From contig CANQYY010000009.1 of the NCBI GenBank assembly GCA_947628225.1, positions 1-64,000 on the forward strand: a stretch of 64,000 nucleotides of DNA. Direction: 5' to 3'. How positions within the stretch are numbered: the stretch's first letter is position 1; each line of letters starts with the position of its first letter. This document shows, piece by piece, positions 1 to 8,178 of this stretch. The notes beneath the pieces were generated by a model. It had not been told where the DNA came from. It did no database searches and saw only the letters and a list, made by a program, of their open reading frames with translations. The position numbers were made by a program, and so were the translations under genes. Origin of the DNA: an uncultured Lachnospiraceae bacterium (GTDB lineage Bacteria > Bacillota > Clostridia > Lachnospirales > Lachnospiraceae).

Positions 1-381
1 CTGAAAAAACTAAAGGAGCTTAGCTGGCAAAATGGGAAACTGAAAAAGATCCGGTTTGGCAAAAAGAAAAAGCTGAGGTATATGTATTTGAACCATAACC
101 GGCTGGGAGGGACATGGAAACTGTCCCGTTTCCCTAAATTGTATGAATTTTCTGGTAATTATAACCGGATTGAGTATCTGTATGGAAGAAGCCATAAAAA
201 TCTGGTATCCCTGGAATGCGAGCATAACAAACTAAAGAAACTGGATTTATATAATATTGCTCCTAATGTGATTTGGTTTAAGGGAAATCCGCATGTCGAG
301 GCATATCTTTTATACAAAGGAGGACATGCGGCATATTACAGGTTTGATAAAACGGCAAAAGTACACTACAAAGAAAAATGA
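1..381 (+). CDS. Secreted LRR protein, C-terminal end only (5' cut by window edge)
   Basis: The reading frame is open from base 1 to a TGA at 379-381 and encodes the last 126 residues of a lysine-rich LRR protein. It shows LRR-like units such as LKKLKELSWQNGKLKKI and a terminal segment starting NPHVEAYLL and ending VHYKEK. The same end is found nearly base for base in the next two genes (1337-1717 and 2661-3044), so this is the tail of another member of the same tandem family. The start, signal peptide and EF-hand-like motif would lie upstream of the window. Function is unknown. By analogy with its neighbours it is probably exported. Confidence 0.85.
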   Translation: MKKLKELSWQNGKLKKIRFGKKKKLRYMYLNHNRLGGTWKLSRFPKLYEFSGNYNRIEYLYGRSHKNLVSLECEHNKLKKLDLYNIAPNVIWFKGNPHVEAYLLYKGGHAAYYRFDKTAKVHYKEK

Positions 382-438
382 TAACACGGCAGCCCGTCTG
401 TCGGGGAAGGAGTGGGAAACAATGAAACAATGGTTAAG
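1..438 (+). repeat. Direct repeat copy 1 of the LRR array (3' gene end, spacer and next gene start)
   Basis: The segment from the gene end through the spacer (382-421, containing AACACGGCAGCCCGTC) and the ATGAAACAATGG start recurs at about 1337-1771 and 2661-3094 with only scattered differences. The period is about 1.33 kb, one gene length. This marks tandem duplication or unequal crossing-over. The central parts of the genes are more divergent than these ends. Confidence 0.85.
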
Positions 439-1717
439 GATTTTACTGCTGGCCGTATCGGTAATGGCATGTCTGGGGAATGTGAAGAGCGTAGAGAGCG
501 CCGGGGCAGAGGAAGAAGGTCCTCTGGCTATCAGCAGGGAAAATTTCCCGGATAAGAATGTCAGGAAGGTTTTATCGAAGGATTTGGACAAAAATAAGGA
601 TCAAATATTGTCCCAGGAGGAACTGGCAGCGGCAAAGGAGCTGACATTTGATTATTTTGGGGAAAATAAGAATATTGACATCAAGGGAATCTCCAAATTA
701 AAGTATGTGGAAGACGTGTGGATTCATGCGAACAATGTTAAAAATCTCACGGAGTTCAAAAAGATGCCACAGCTAACCAAGTTATATGCAGATACATTTT
801 ACAACAATTCAATTGACCTTAGCAAAAACATAAATTTGCAGGAATTGAATCTGGATATGCCTCTGGATAAACTGGATCTCAAGCATAATAAAAAATTACA
901 GAAACTAAAGATATATAGTACATACATCCAAAATATAACGGTGGAAAACTTACCGGAATTGGAGCGTTTATATCTCCCATATGGAAGGTATAAACGTGTT
1001 ACTGTAAAAAACTGTTCCAAGCTGGTAAAGGCTACGGTGGACAGTGAAAAGCTAAAGAAACTTACCATGAAAAAACTTCCCAGTCTGGAAGTATTAAAAA
1101 TAGCAAATGCCAAAAAAATAAAAAGCTTTAAGATTCCCGCCTTTCCGAACCTGAAGGAGTTTAAGATTGGGACGAACGGGAGTTTAAAGGCATTAAAAAT
1201 TCCTTCCCTGCCAAAACTGGAAGTACTAACCATAGGAAAAAATCAGATAAAAAAAATAAACTTTAAAAAGGTGCCAAATCTGAAGGAGTTAATTGTTAAC
1301 AAGGCAAAAAAGATAACGAAAATCGATATAGGACCGCTGAAAAAACTAAAGGAGCTTAGCTGGCAAAATGGGAAACTGAAAAAGATCCGGTTTGGCAAAA
1401 AGAAAAAGCTGAGATATATGTATTTAAACCATAACCGGCTGGGAGGGACATGGAAACTGTCCCGTTTCCCTAAATTGCATGAATTTTCCTGTAATTATAA
1501 CCAGATTGAGTATCTGTATGGAAGAAGTCATAAACATCTGGGATTTCTGGAATGCGAGCATAACAAACTGAAAAAACTGGATTTATATAATATTGCTCCT
1601 TATGTAATTTGGTTTAAGGGGAACCCGCATGTCGAGGCATATCTTTTATGTAGAGGACATGCGGCGTATTACAGATTTGATAAAACAGCAAAAATACACT
1701 ACAAAAAAAACTGGTAA
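422..1717 (+). CDS. Secreted lysine-rich LRR protein with EF-hand-like motif
   Basis: Codes for 431 aa from the ATG at 422, preceded by AAGGAG at 407-412 with 9-nt spacing. The reading frame is open further upstream, but that stretch is the previous gene's tail. Residues 1-30 form an export signal; VMAC at 14-17 is a weak lipobox, so lipidation is possible. Around residues 40-65 there is a NFPDKNVRKVL segment followed by a Ca-loop-like DKNKDQILSQEE. The rest is irregular LRR units of about 20 residues, extremely rich in lysine, ending in the family tail starting NPHVEAYLL. There is no LPXTG motif or C-terminal membrane segment. Function is unknown; a surface or secreted binding protein is inferred. 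Confidence 0.85.
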   Translation: MKQWLRILLLAVSVMACLGNVKSVESAGAEEEGPLAISRENFPDKNVRKVLSKDLDKNKDQILSQEELAAAKELTFDYFGENKNIDIKGISKLKYVEDVWIHANNVKNLTEFKKMPQLTKLYADTFYNNSIDLSKNINLQELNLDMPLDKLDLKHNKKLQKLKIYSTYIQNITVENLPELERLYLPYGRYKRVTVKNCSKLVKATVDSEKLKKLTMKKLPSLEVLKIANAKKIKSFKIPAFPNLKEFKIGTNGSLKALKIPSLPKLEVLTIGKNQIKKINFKKVPNLKELIVNKAKKITKIDIGPLKKLKELSWQNGKLKKIRFGKKKKLRYMYLNHNRLGGTWKLSRFPKLHEFSCNYNQIEYLYGRSHKHLGFLECEHNKLKKLDLYNIAPYVIWFKGNPHVEAYLLCRGHAAYYRFDKTAKIHYKKNW

Positions 1718-1771
1718 CACGGCAGCCCGTCGGCCGGGAAAGGAGTAGGAAACAATGAAACAATGGTTAAG
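1337..1771 (+). repeat. Direct repeat copy 2 of the LRR array
   Basis: Matches 1-438 and 2661-3094: the last 380 nt of the gene, a 37-nt spacer and the ATGAAACAATGG start of the next gene. Differences are mostly single substitutions and one codon-length indel near the C terminus. Confidence 0.85.
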
Positions 1772-3044
1772 GATTTTACTGCTGGCCGTATCGGTAACGG
1801 CATGTCTGGGGAATGCGAAGAGCGTAGAGAGCGCCGTGGCAGAGGAAGACGGTACTCTGGCTATCAGCAAAAAAAACTTTCCGGATAAGAACATTCAGGA
1901 GATTTTAGCAAAGAAGTTTGACAAAAACAAAGACTGGACGCTGTCCGAAGAGGAGCTGAGAGCGACAAAGGAGCTGAATCTGGGAGAAATGGAAATAGTG
2001 GACATCAAAGGGATTTCTAAATTAAAGTATGTTAATAGTTTAGTGATTGATGTAGATTATATTGAAAATCTGGGGGAAATTAGAAAAATGCCTCAGTTAA
2101 CAGAACTATATATCAATTCAACAGTGGAGCACCATATTGATCTTAAAAAAAATGTAAATTTGCTAGAGTTACATTTGAATATGCCCTTGTATAAGCTGGA
2201 CTTAAAAAACAACAAAAAGTTACAGAAGTTATGGCTGGATTCGTCTTATTTGGGAAATATAACTGTGAAAGATTTTCCGGATTTACAGCGTATGTACATT
2301 ACATGGGGGAGCTGCAGCCGTGTTACTGTAAGAAACTGCCCCAGACTTATAAAGGCTGTTATAGGAAGCTCTAAATTGAAAAAAATTAGTTTAAAAAAAG
2401 TCCCTAATCTGGAGATATTAAAAATAGGAGGGACGAAGAAAATGAAAACGCTGAAGATTCCTTCTTTTCCCAAGCTGAAGGAGCTTAAAATCGGGAACGT
2501 AAAAAATATGAAAACGTTAAAGTTCCCCGCCTTGCGGGACCTGAAATATTTAACCATAGGGAAAAATCAGATAAAAAAGATAAATTTTAAAAAGGTGCCA
2601 AATCTGAATGAGTTAATTGTTAATAAGGCAAAAAAGATAACGAAAATTGATATACGCCCACTGAAAAAACTAAAGGAGCTTAGCTGGCAAAATGGGAAAC
2701 TGAAAAAGATCCGGTTTGGCAAAAAGAAAAAGCTGAGGTATATGTATTTGAACCATAACCGGCTGGGAGGGACATGGAAACTGTCACGTTTTCCTAAATT
2801 GTATGAATTTTCCTGTAATGATAACCGGATTGAGTATATATATGGAAGGAACCATAAAAATTTGGATTCTCTGGAATGCGAGCATAACAAACTAAAGAAA
2901 CTGGATTTATATAATATTGAGCCTACTATAATTTGGTTTAAGGGGAATCCGCATGTCGAGGCATATCTTATATATAAAAGCGGGCATGCTGTTTATTACA
3001 GATTTGATAAAACGGCAAAAGTACACTACAAAGAAAAATGGTAA
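1755..3044 (+). CDS. Secreted lysine-rich LRR protein with EF-hand-like motif (paralog)
   Basis: 429 aa; the ATG at 1755 follows GGAAAGGAG in a spacer repeated from the previous gene. The first 30 residues nearly equal those of the preceding paralog. VTAC at 14-17 fits a lipobox better than in that paralog, so a lipoprotein is possible. An NFPDKNIQEIL segment and a DKNKDWTLSEEE loop follow at about residues 40-65, then irregular LRRs with K-rich spacers, then the shared C-terminal block. The middle (about residues 80-250) is clearly diverged from the paralog while both ends are almost identical, which suggests conversion or recombination at the ends. Function is unknown. Confidence 0.85.
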   Translation: MKQWLRILLLAVSVTACLGNAKSVESAVAEEDGTLAISKKNFPDKNIQEILAKKFDKNKDWTLSEEELRATKELNLGEMEIVDIKGISKLKYVNSLVIDVDYIENLGEIRKMPQLTELYINSTVEHHIDLKKNVNLLELHLNMPLYKLDLKNNKKLQKLWLDSSYLGNITVKDFPDLQRMYITWGSCSRVTVRNCPRLIKAVIGSSKLKKISLKKVPNLEILKIGGTKKMKTLKIPSFPKLKELKIGNVKNMKTLKFPALRDLKYLTIGKNQIKKINFKKVPNLNELIVNKAKKITKIDIRPLKKLKELSWQNGKLKKIRFGKKKKLRYMYLNHNRLGGTWKLSRFPKLYEFSCNDNRIEYIYGRNHKNLDSLECEHNKLKKLDLYNIEPTIIWFKGNPHVEAYLIYKSGHAVYYRFDKTAKVHYKEKW

Positions 3045-3094
3045 CACGGCAGCCCGTCTGCCGGGGAAGGAGTGGGGAACAATGAAACAATGGT
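2661..3094 (+). repeat. Direct repeat copy 3 of the LRR array
   Basis: Third copy of the gene-end, spacer and gene-start block, running into the remnant gene at 3082. The block again contains AACACGGCAGCCCGTC, GGGGAAGGAGTGGGG and ATGAAACAATGG. Confidence 0.85.
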
Positions 3095-3209
3095 AAAAAC
3101 AAATGAGAATCCGCATGTTCGGGCATATCTTATGAATTGCACGGACAAGGAATCATATTATTAATTTGATGAAACAGCGGTCAGGTATTACAAACATAGC
3201 TGGTTTTAA
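3082..3209 (+). pseudogene. Deletion remnant of an LRR paralog
   Basis: A full ribosome binding site and the start codons for MKQW are present at 3082-3093, followed immediately by TAA. In another frame (3102-3209) the sequence reads as the family C terminus: NPHVRAYLM, then an in-frame TAA where relatives have Arg or Gln, then FDETAVRYY and a final stop. All the signal, EF-hand and LRR coding sequence between is gone. Intact paralogs carry a similar TGGTTAAGG at codons 4-6 and TGGTTTAAGGGG just before the tail, so one deletion between these short similarities explains the remnant. Confidence 0.8.
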
Positions 3210-3245
3210 GAAATCAGCCAGAAATAAAGAGGAAGGGAGAAAAAA

Positions 3246-4547
3246 ATGAAAAAATGGTTTTATTTTCTGCTAATTGCAGCGGCGGTAATGACAGGCGTGG
3301 TAATAGGAGAGAGGGTAAATGTAAAAGCAGCAGCTTCTCTGGCTATCAGCAAAAAAAATTTCCCGGATAAGAATATCAGGAAAGTTTTATCGAAGAATTT
3401 TGACAAGAACAAAGACCGGATATTGTCCAAGGATGAACTGAAGGCAATAAAGAAATTGCGCATCGATGCAACGAATATAGAGCCCTATAAAATTAATTTC
3501 AAGGGTATCTCAAAATTAAAATATGTTAAGATTCTCTGGGCTGAAACAGAGAAAATTAAGAATCTTACGGAACTCAGGAAGATGCCGAAACTGGAAAAAC
3601 TTCATCTATGGACAATGTATAATGATGATATTGATATCAGTAAAAATGTTAATCTGAAAGAATTAAAAGTGGAAATGCCTTTGGATGAAATAAAGTTAAG
3701 CCACAATAAAAAGCTGAAGAAAATATGGATATTGAATACAAAAATAAAAAAGATGGAGATAAAAGGACTCCCGCATCTAAAGTATTTATATCTTCCTCTG
3801 GGAAAATATAAAAACGTTACTGTGAAAAAATGTTCCAGATTGAAGCAAATTAATATGGAAAGTGATAAACTAACAGATGTCGCCTTCCAAAAACTTTCTC
3901 ATTTAGAGATAATAAAAATAGAAGGGGCTGAAAAAATAAAAAATTTTAAAATTCCCGTTCTTCCAAGATTAAAGAAGTTTAAAATCGATACAGACGGGAA
4001 TTTAAGAACATTAGAAATTCCATTCCTGCCCAAATTAGAAACCCTTACGATCAAGAGAAACCAGATTAAATACTTCAATTTTAAAAAAGTTCCAAATCTG
4101 AAAAACTTATATGTATTCGGAGCAAAAAAAGCAACGGAAATCGATTTGCGGCCGTTAAAAAAGCTGGAGTATATTACCTGGAACCGCGGTGTTTTAAAAA
4201 AGATTCGATTTGGTAAAAAGAAGAAACTGTATGGCATAGAGTTGATGCATAACAAACTGAGTGGAACATGGAAGTTGTCGCGTTTTCCGAATCTGTACGA
4301 TTTTTATTGTGATCATAACCGGATAAAGGCTATATATGCAGGAAAGCAAAAAAAGGATCACATTGATATAAGCTGCCGGTACAATAATATGAAAAAGCTG
4401 GATGTAACAGCAGCCAAAAAAAAGGTGGGTATAATGGATTTTAAGGGGAATCCGCATATAAAAGCCTATCTGTATTGTAAACCAAGAGAAGATATGGATT
4501 TTATACATGATAAGACGGCAAAAATATATTATAAAGTAAAACGATAG
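3246..4547 (+). CDS. Secreted lysine-rich LRR protein with EF-hand-like motif (diverged paralog)
   Basis: 433 aa; the ATG at 3246 has GGAAGGGAG about 5 nt upstream. The signal peptide (MKKWFYFLLIAAAVMTGVV, cleavage likely near VKAAA) differs from the MKQW copies and has no cysteine. NFPDKNIRKVL plus a DKNKDRILSKDE loop lie at about residues 37-64, followed by K-rich LRRs and a C-terminal NPHIKAYLY block. The overall layout is the same as the two upstream paralogs, but DNA identity is lower and there is no shared spacer, so it appears to be an older duplicate. Function is unknown. Confidence 0.85.
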   Translation: MKKWFYFLLIAAAVMTGVVIGERVNVKAAASLAISKKNFPDKNIRKVLSKNFDKNKDRILSKDELKAIKKLRIDATNIEPYKINFKGISKLKYVKILWAETEKIKNLTELRKMPKLEKLHLWTMYNDDIDISKNVNLKELKVEMPLDEIKLSHNKKLKKIWILNTKIKKMEIKGLPHLKYLYLPLGKYKNVTVKKCSRLKQINMESDKLTDVAFQKLSHLEIIKIEGAEKIKNFKIPVLPRLKKFKIDTDGNLRTLEIPFLPKLETLTIKRNQIKYFNFKKVPNLKNLYVFGAKKATEIDLRPLKKLEYITWNRGVLKKIRFGKKKKLYGIELMHNKLSGTWKLSRFPNLYDFYCDHNRIKAIYAGKQKKDHIDISCRYNNMKKLDVTAAKKKVGIMDFKGNPHIKAYLYCKPREDMDFIHDKTAKIYYKVKR

Positions 4548-4579
4548 CCCTGCAGAGGAAATAAGAAAGGAGAGAATCC

Positions 4580-5692
4580 ATGAAAAAAATAATAGCGGCT
4601 ATGAGTATGGCAATTTTATTTTGCCTTGCAAGTTTTGTGCCGGTACATACTAAAATCAATGCGGGTACAGAACAGCTGAAAATCAATGCAAAAAATTTCC
4701 CCGATATGTATTTTCGTTATTATATAAGAAACACATTCGATATTAATAATGACAAAAAGCTGAGCCTGGCGGAAAGAAACAAGGTAAAAAAAATTGATGT
4801 AGGGGAAAACTCGGAATATCAGTTGGAATATGAGTACCCAAAGGCGGAAACTGTTAAGGGAATTGAATATTTTCCGAATTTAGAAGAGTTAGATTGTTCT
4901 GAGAGCGGGTTAAGCAGTTTAGATATTTCCCGGAATAAAAAACTGCGGGAGCTTTATTGCAACGGGAACAATCTGGAGAAGCTGAACGTATCCCAAAATA
5001 AAGAACTTCAAAAATTAAACTGCAGCGATAATGATATATCTTCTTTAAAGATAGGGGCGAATAAAAAACTGAGGCAATTATTTTGTGATGAAAATCAGTT
5101 AAAAAAGCTGGAGGTAAAGAAAAATAAAAAACTGGTAGAGCTTTCTGTGTCAAATAATAAATTAAAAAAATTAAAAATAGAAAAGCTGAAAAAATTAAAA
5201 GAATTATATTGTGATACGAATCGTTTGACATCATTAAAGTTATCCAAAAACCGGAATTTGATTACCCTGAACTGCAGTTATAATAAACTGAAAAAACTGC
5301 AATTAAAGAAAAATAAAAAGCTGGATTACCTGGCCTGTTCCGGGAACCGGATTTCCAAACTGGATTTGTCTAAAAACCGCCTGCTGCAATATCTGTATTG
5401 TGATAAAAACCGAATGGTGACGGGAAACTGCCGGATGGGGAGCAGCCAGTTGGAGAATGCGAAAATATCGGTGCAGACCAAAAAAATCAAAGTAAGAAAG
5501 AAAAAGGAACAGTATTTTGTGCCATTATCCAATCTGAATAATACGAATGCGCTTACCCGCCTTTCCCACGGGAAGGTAGGGCAAAAGGGAATCTGGATAA
5601 AAGGGAAAAAATGTCCTGTGAGGATTACTTATGAATATAATATGTTTACCGATGGGAAAAAGAAGACGAAAGTAGTACTGGAATTAAAATAA
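4580..5692 (+). CDS. Secreted LRR protein with regular 21-residue repeats
   Basis: 370 aa; the ATG at 4580 is preceded by AAAGGAGAG. It has a signal peptide (MKKIIAAMSMAILFCLASFV), an EF-hand-like segment with NFPDMYFRYYI then DINNDKKLSLAE, and about nine regular repeats of the form LxxLxCxxNxLxxLxxxxN, such as LRELYCNGNNLEKLNVSQN. These resemble the Cys-containing LRRs of many Firmicute and Bacteroidetes surface proteins. The last 80 residues are a K-rich, non-LRR region. It lies 32 nt after the previous gene and 13 nt before the next, so co-transcription is likely. The ligand is unknown. Confidence 0.85.
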   Translation: MKKIIAAMSMAILFCLASFVPVHTKINAGTEQLKINAKNFPDMYFRYYIRNTFDINNDKKLSLAERNKVKKIDVGENSEYQLEYEYPKAETVKGIEYFPNLEELDCSESGLSSLDISRNKKLRELYCNGNNLEKLNVSQNKELQKLNCSDNDISSLKIGANKKLRQLFCDENQLKKLEVKKNKKLVELSVSNNKLKKLKIEKLKKLKELYCDTNRLTSLKLSKNRNLITLNCSYNKLKKLQLKKNKKLDYLACSGNRISKLDLSKNRLLQYLYCDKNRMVTGNCRMGSSQLENAKISVQTKKIKVRKKKEQYFVPLSNLNNTNALTRLSHGKVGQKGIWIKGKKCPVRITYEYNMFTDGKKKTKVVLELK

Positions 5693-5705
5693 AGGAGAAA
5701 TAGTG

Positions 5706-7823
5706 ATGAAAAGAAGATATATAGCAGAGTTGCTTATTCTGGCTCTTTTGTCAGGATTGTTTTATGGGATGCCTCAAACAGGGAAAGCGGATACCCCTCC
5801 TCTTGTAACCAATTCAAAAATCGTGTATCCAATTTCTTTAAAGACCGGAAAGGATGCGGCGGGAAGGCTTATTTTTCCCGATTCAAATTTTTTCCAATAC
5901 ATAAAAACAGAAAAATTCCAGACCGGCTCATACAGCGGATATAAATTTGATCTGGATGAAAACGGTTCTCTGTCGAAGGAAGAGTGCGAACTGGTGAGGG
6001 TAATATCCGTCAGTGGGGAAAAGAATATCAGCAGTGTCAAGGGGATAGAAGCATTTCCGAAATTAAGGGAATTATATTGCTCGAACTCGAATATTTCAGA
6101 GTTAGATTTGTCTAATAATCCCCGGTTACAGATTTTGGCATGTTCCGATAATAAACTTACCTCTCTGGATGTAAGTGTCTGCCCGTTATTGAAGGAACTT
6201 CGGGTTTCGGGCTGCATGCTGACAAACTTAAATCTCAGTAAAAATCCGGAGTTGAATTTTTTGACCTGTCTGTATCAGGAGCGGGACGCCTATGAGTACA
6301 TTGAGGACGGCAAGTACAAGGTGTCGCTCAAAGATTGGGATAAAAATATGGATGTAACGAAGGTATCGGAGTTAAAAATCGACGGCGCTGGCGGAGATGG
6401 AATAAATTCCGGCTACGAGGCTGATACGGGAATAATCTACTGCTCTGATGAAATGCAGCAGATATCCTACCAGTATGATTTTAGCTTCGCAGGGATTGAC
6501 GGGGTTTCTGTGGATAAGGTAATGAATGTTACTTTAAATGTAAAAACGGGATTCCGCCAGGAATATGCAACAAACGGAGGAAGCAGGATCCTTCCTTCTT
6601 ATATCGAAGCGGGCAAAAAGGACTTGGAACCGGAGAAACCAAAAAGAAACGGTTACCGTTTGAGCGGTTGGTATACGACAGCAGACTGCAAGCAGGATTC
6701 CCGTTGGAGTTTTGGCACGGAAATAACGCAGAATATGCTTCTATATGCCGGTTGGGAAAAAAAGACATATAAGGTTTGCTATGATGCAAAGGGCGGCGCC
6801 ATGACGCTGAAGGAAAAAGCAGGCGTTACCGACTGGTGGACGGCGAACCTGATTCCCACGGGCAAAGCCGCGCCATCAAAGATCGGATATTATCTGGAGG
6901 GCTGGCTGACAGAATCCGGTAAATTGATTACCTATAAAAATGCGGCGTCTGTTTCGTACGGACAGGCAGTGAAAGAGGATGAAAAAGATAGCACGACTTT
7001 GTCGGCAAAATGGGCGCCAAAGAGCGGATACAAATTGCGTTTTGGAAAATCCGTATCGGGAAATAAAGCAAAGGTAGAAGATTTTCCGAATGATAATCTG
7101 TCCGGAAAGATAAATTGGGATAGTAAAAATTATCTGGATTGGGATGAGGAGCCCGAGATTCCCGGCTATGATTTCCTGGGATGGTATACGGCAAAAAGCG
7201 GGGGGAAATTGGTAACGGAAGATACCCCGTACCGGGAAATATATGCGTCGCAGTACAAAGGGGATTCTACCGGAAATATTCCGGTCTTGTATGCCCGGTT
7301 TGCAAAAAAGAAATATACTATTTATTATAATGAAAGCGGGGGCAGCAAAGTAAAGGACAGAAGCGGCGTCTTATGGGGCAGCGCCAATTTATTGCCGAAA
7401 GAAAAGACAAAGAGGAAAAACTATATATTTGCCGGCTGGAAATACGGCGGCAAAAAAATCACGAAAAAAACCAATCTGACCAGTATCTGCGATGGATATG
7501 AGGATTATATTATCCTGAAAGCAGTCTGGTATAAAAAGTATGAGAAAAAGGGAAAGAAATTTTGGCGTTATGGCTGCCGGTATCAGGTTGTCCAGTCAAA
7601 CAAAAAAGGGAATAAAGTTTCTTTGATAAAAGTAAAAAAGGGAAAAAAGAAACTTACTCTCCGTAATAAAGTATTTTATAATGGGAAAAATTTTGTGTTA
7701 AAAAAGATAAAAAAAGGTTCTCTGAAAAAAGTAAAAAAGGTTGTATTGAAAATGCCGAAAAAGCAAAAACGAAAATATGCTAAAATGGTAAGAAAGGCAG
7801 GAGGTAAAACTTCACTTCATTAG
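5706..7823 (+). CDS. Secreted LRR and InlB B-repeat (Listeria-Bacteroides repeat) protein
   Basis: 705 aa from the ATG at 5706, 8 nt after AGGAG; an in-frame GTG at 5703 is possible. It has a signal peptide, an EF-hand-like loop (DLDENGSLSKEE, about residue 80) and a short LRR block (about 110-185). Three or more InlB B-type repeats follow (about 270-620), recognised by a Y-x-GG-type opening and closing motifs such as GYRLSGWYT, YDAKGGAMT and YYNESGGSK. The last 100 residues are extremely Lys-rich. The stop codon lies inside the first of three 27-bp hairpin repeats, so the final residues (KTSLH) are encoded by repeat DNA. This may mean the original C terminus was truncated. No wall anchor is seen; an adhesin-like role is inferred. 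Confidence 0.8.
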   Translation: MKRRYIAELLILALLSGLFYGMPQTGKADTPPLVTNSKIVYPISLKTGKDAAGRLIFPDSNFFQYIKTEKFQTGSYSGYKFDLDENGSLSKEECELVRVISVSGEKNISSVKGIEAFPKLRELYCSNSNISELDLSNNPRLQILACSDNKLTSLDVSVCPLLKELRVSGCMLTNLNLSKNPELNFLTCLYQERDAYEYIEDGKYKVSLKDWDKNMDVTKVSELKIDGAGGDGINSGYEADTGIIYCSDEMQQISYQYDFSFAGIDGVSVDKVMNVTLNVKTGFRQEYATNGGSRILPSYIEAGKKDLEPEKPKRNGYRLSGWYTTADCKQDSRWSFGTEITQNMLLYAGWEKKTYKVCYDAKGGAMTLKEKAGVTDWWTANLIPTGKAAPSKIGYYLEGWLTESGKLITYKNAASVSYGQAVKEDEKDSTTLSAKWAPKSGYKLRFGKSVSGNKAKVEDFPNDNLSGKINWDSKNYLDWDEEPEIPGYDFLGWYTAKSGGKLVTEDTPYREIYASQYKGDSTGNIPVLYARFAKKKYTIYYNESGGSKVKDRSGVLWGSANLLPKEKTKRKNYIFAGWKYGGKKITKKTNLTSICDGYEDYIILKAVWYKKYEKKGKKFWRYGCRYQVVQSNKKGNKVSLIKVKKGKKKLTLRNKVFYNGKNFVLKKIKKGSLKKVKKVVLKMPKKQKRKYAKMVRKAGGKTSLH

Positions 7824-7889
7824 CACGAAGTAAAGACTTCACTTCGCTAGCACGAAGTAAAGACTTCACTTCATTAACATGAAGTGAAG
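7809..7889. repeat. Three tandem 27-bp hairpin-forming repeats
   Basis: Units at 7809-7835, 7836-7862 and 7863-7889 share the pattern ACTTCACTTCNNTANCANGAAGT. The third forms a perfect 10-bp stem (CTTCACTTCA with TGAAGTGAAG) around a 6-nt loop; the first two form imperfect stems. The array overlaps the end of the LRR/InlB gene and the end of the convergent 46-aa gene. No T-tract follows on either strand, so a simple intrinsic terminator is uncertain, although a convergent-end transcription block fits the position. Confidence 0.85.
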
Positions 7890-8014
7890 AGGTTGTACCC
7901 GAGAACTAAACAGGCAATAATAATGGACAGGGCGAGCAGGCCGTTTCGCAAAAAAAGCATGATGCACATTCCAATGCCAATCCAGAAAAGGATAAAGCCA
8001 ATTAAACGTTTCAT
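7874..8014 (-). CDS. Small two-helix membrane protein, 46 aa
   Basis: On the minus strand an ATG at 8014 opens a 47-codon frame ending at TAA (7874-7876). The protein begins MKRLIGFILFWIGIGMCIML and ends YNLFTSC, with two hydrophobic stretches (about residues 4-22 and 25-43) separated by Arg-Asn. An AGGTGA ribosome binding site sits 7 nt upstream. The hydrophobic pattern, start site and short basic N terminus are those of a real small membrane protein. From memory, similar ~45-aa proteins occur in other Clostridia, but no function is assigned. Its stop codon falls in the loop of the third hairpin repeat. Longer frames overlapping this region on both strands look like shadows. Confidence 0.7.
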   Translation of the reverse strand: MKRLIGFILFWIGIGMCIMLFLRNGLLALSIIIACLVLGYNLFTSC

Positions 8015-8101
8015 GCGTCGTCACCTGCCCGGATGCCGGCAGACAGCAATGGATGCCGGCAGTTTTATTATTATATTGTATGCAAAAGGCATGGATTTGA
8101 T

Positions 8102-8130
8102 TTGATTTTTTTGCGGCCATAGTGTAAAAT
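8102..8130 (+). promoter_or_regulatory. Promoter of the asp23 gene
   Basis: TTGATT (8102-8107), 17-nt spacer, TAAAAT (8125-8130), about 40 nt before the ribosome binding site. Confidence 0.6.
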
Positions 8131-8178
8131 AATCAATATTGATATAAACAATAAGTATTTTGGATTGGAGGCTTGGAT

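Noticed and set aside
422-1717. Array LRR proteins as lipoproteins
   Set aside because: VMAC and VTAC near residue 14-17 could be lipoboxes but are weak, and the diverged paralogs lack the cysteine; noted only as a possibility.
5706-7823. LPXTG or other wall-anchor motif on the LRR proteins
   Set aside because: None of the array proteins shows LPXTG, a C-terminal hydrophobic segment or SLH/choline-binding repeats.
7809-7889. CRISPR-like repeats
   Set aside because: The 27-bp units are directly adjacent with no spacers between them, and no cas genes are in the window.
7884-8105. Longer open frames on both strands (plus 7884-8105, minus 7866-8120)
   Set aside because: They lack sensible ribosome binding sites and protein character and overlap the clearer 46-aa membrane protein gene.
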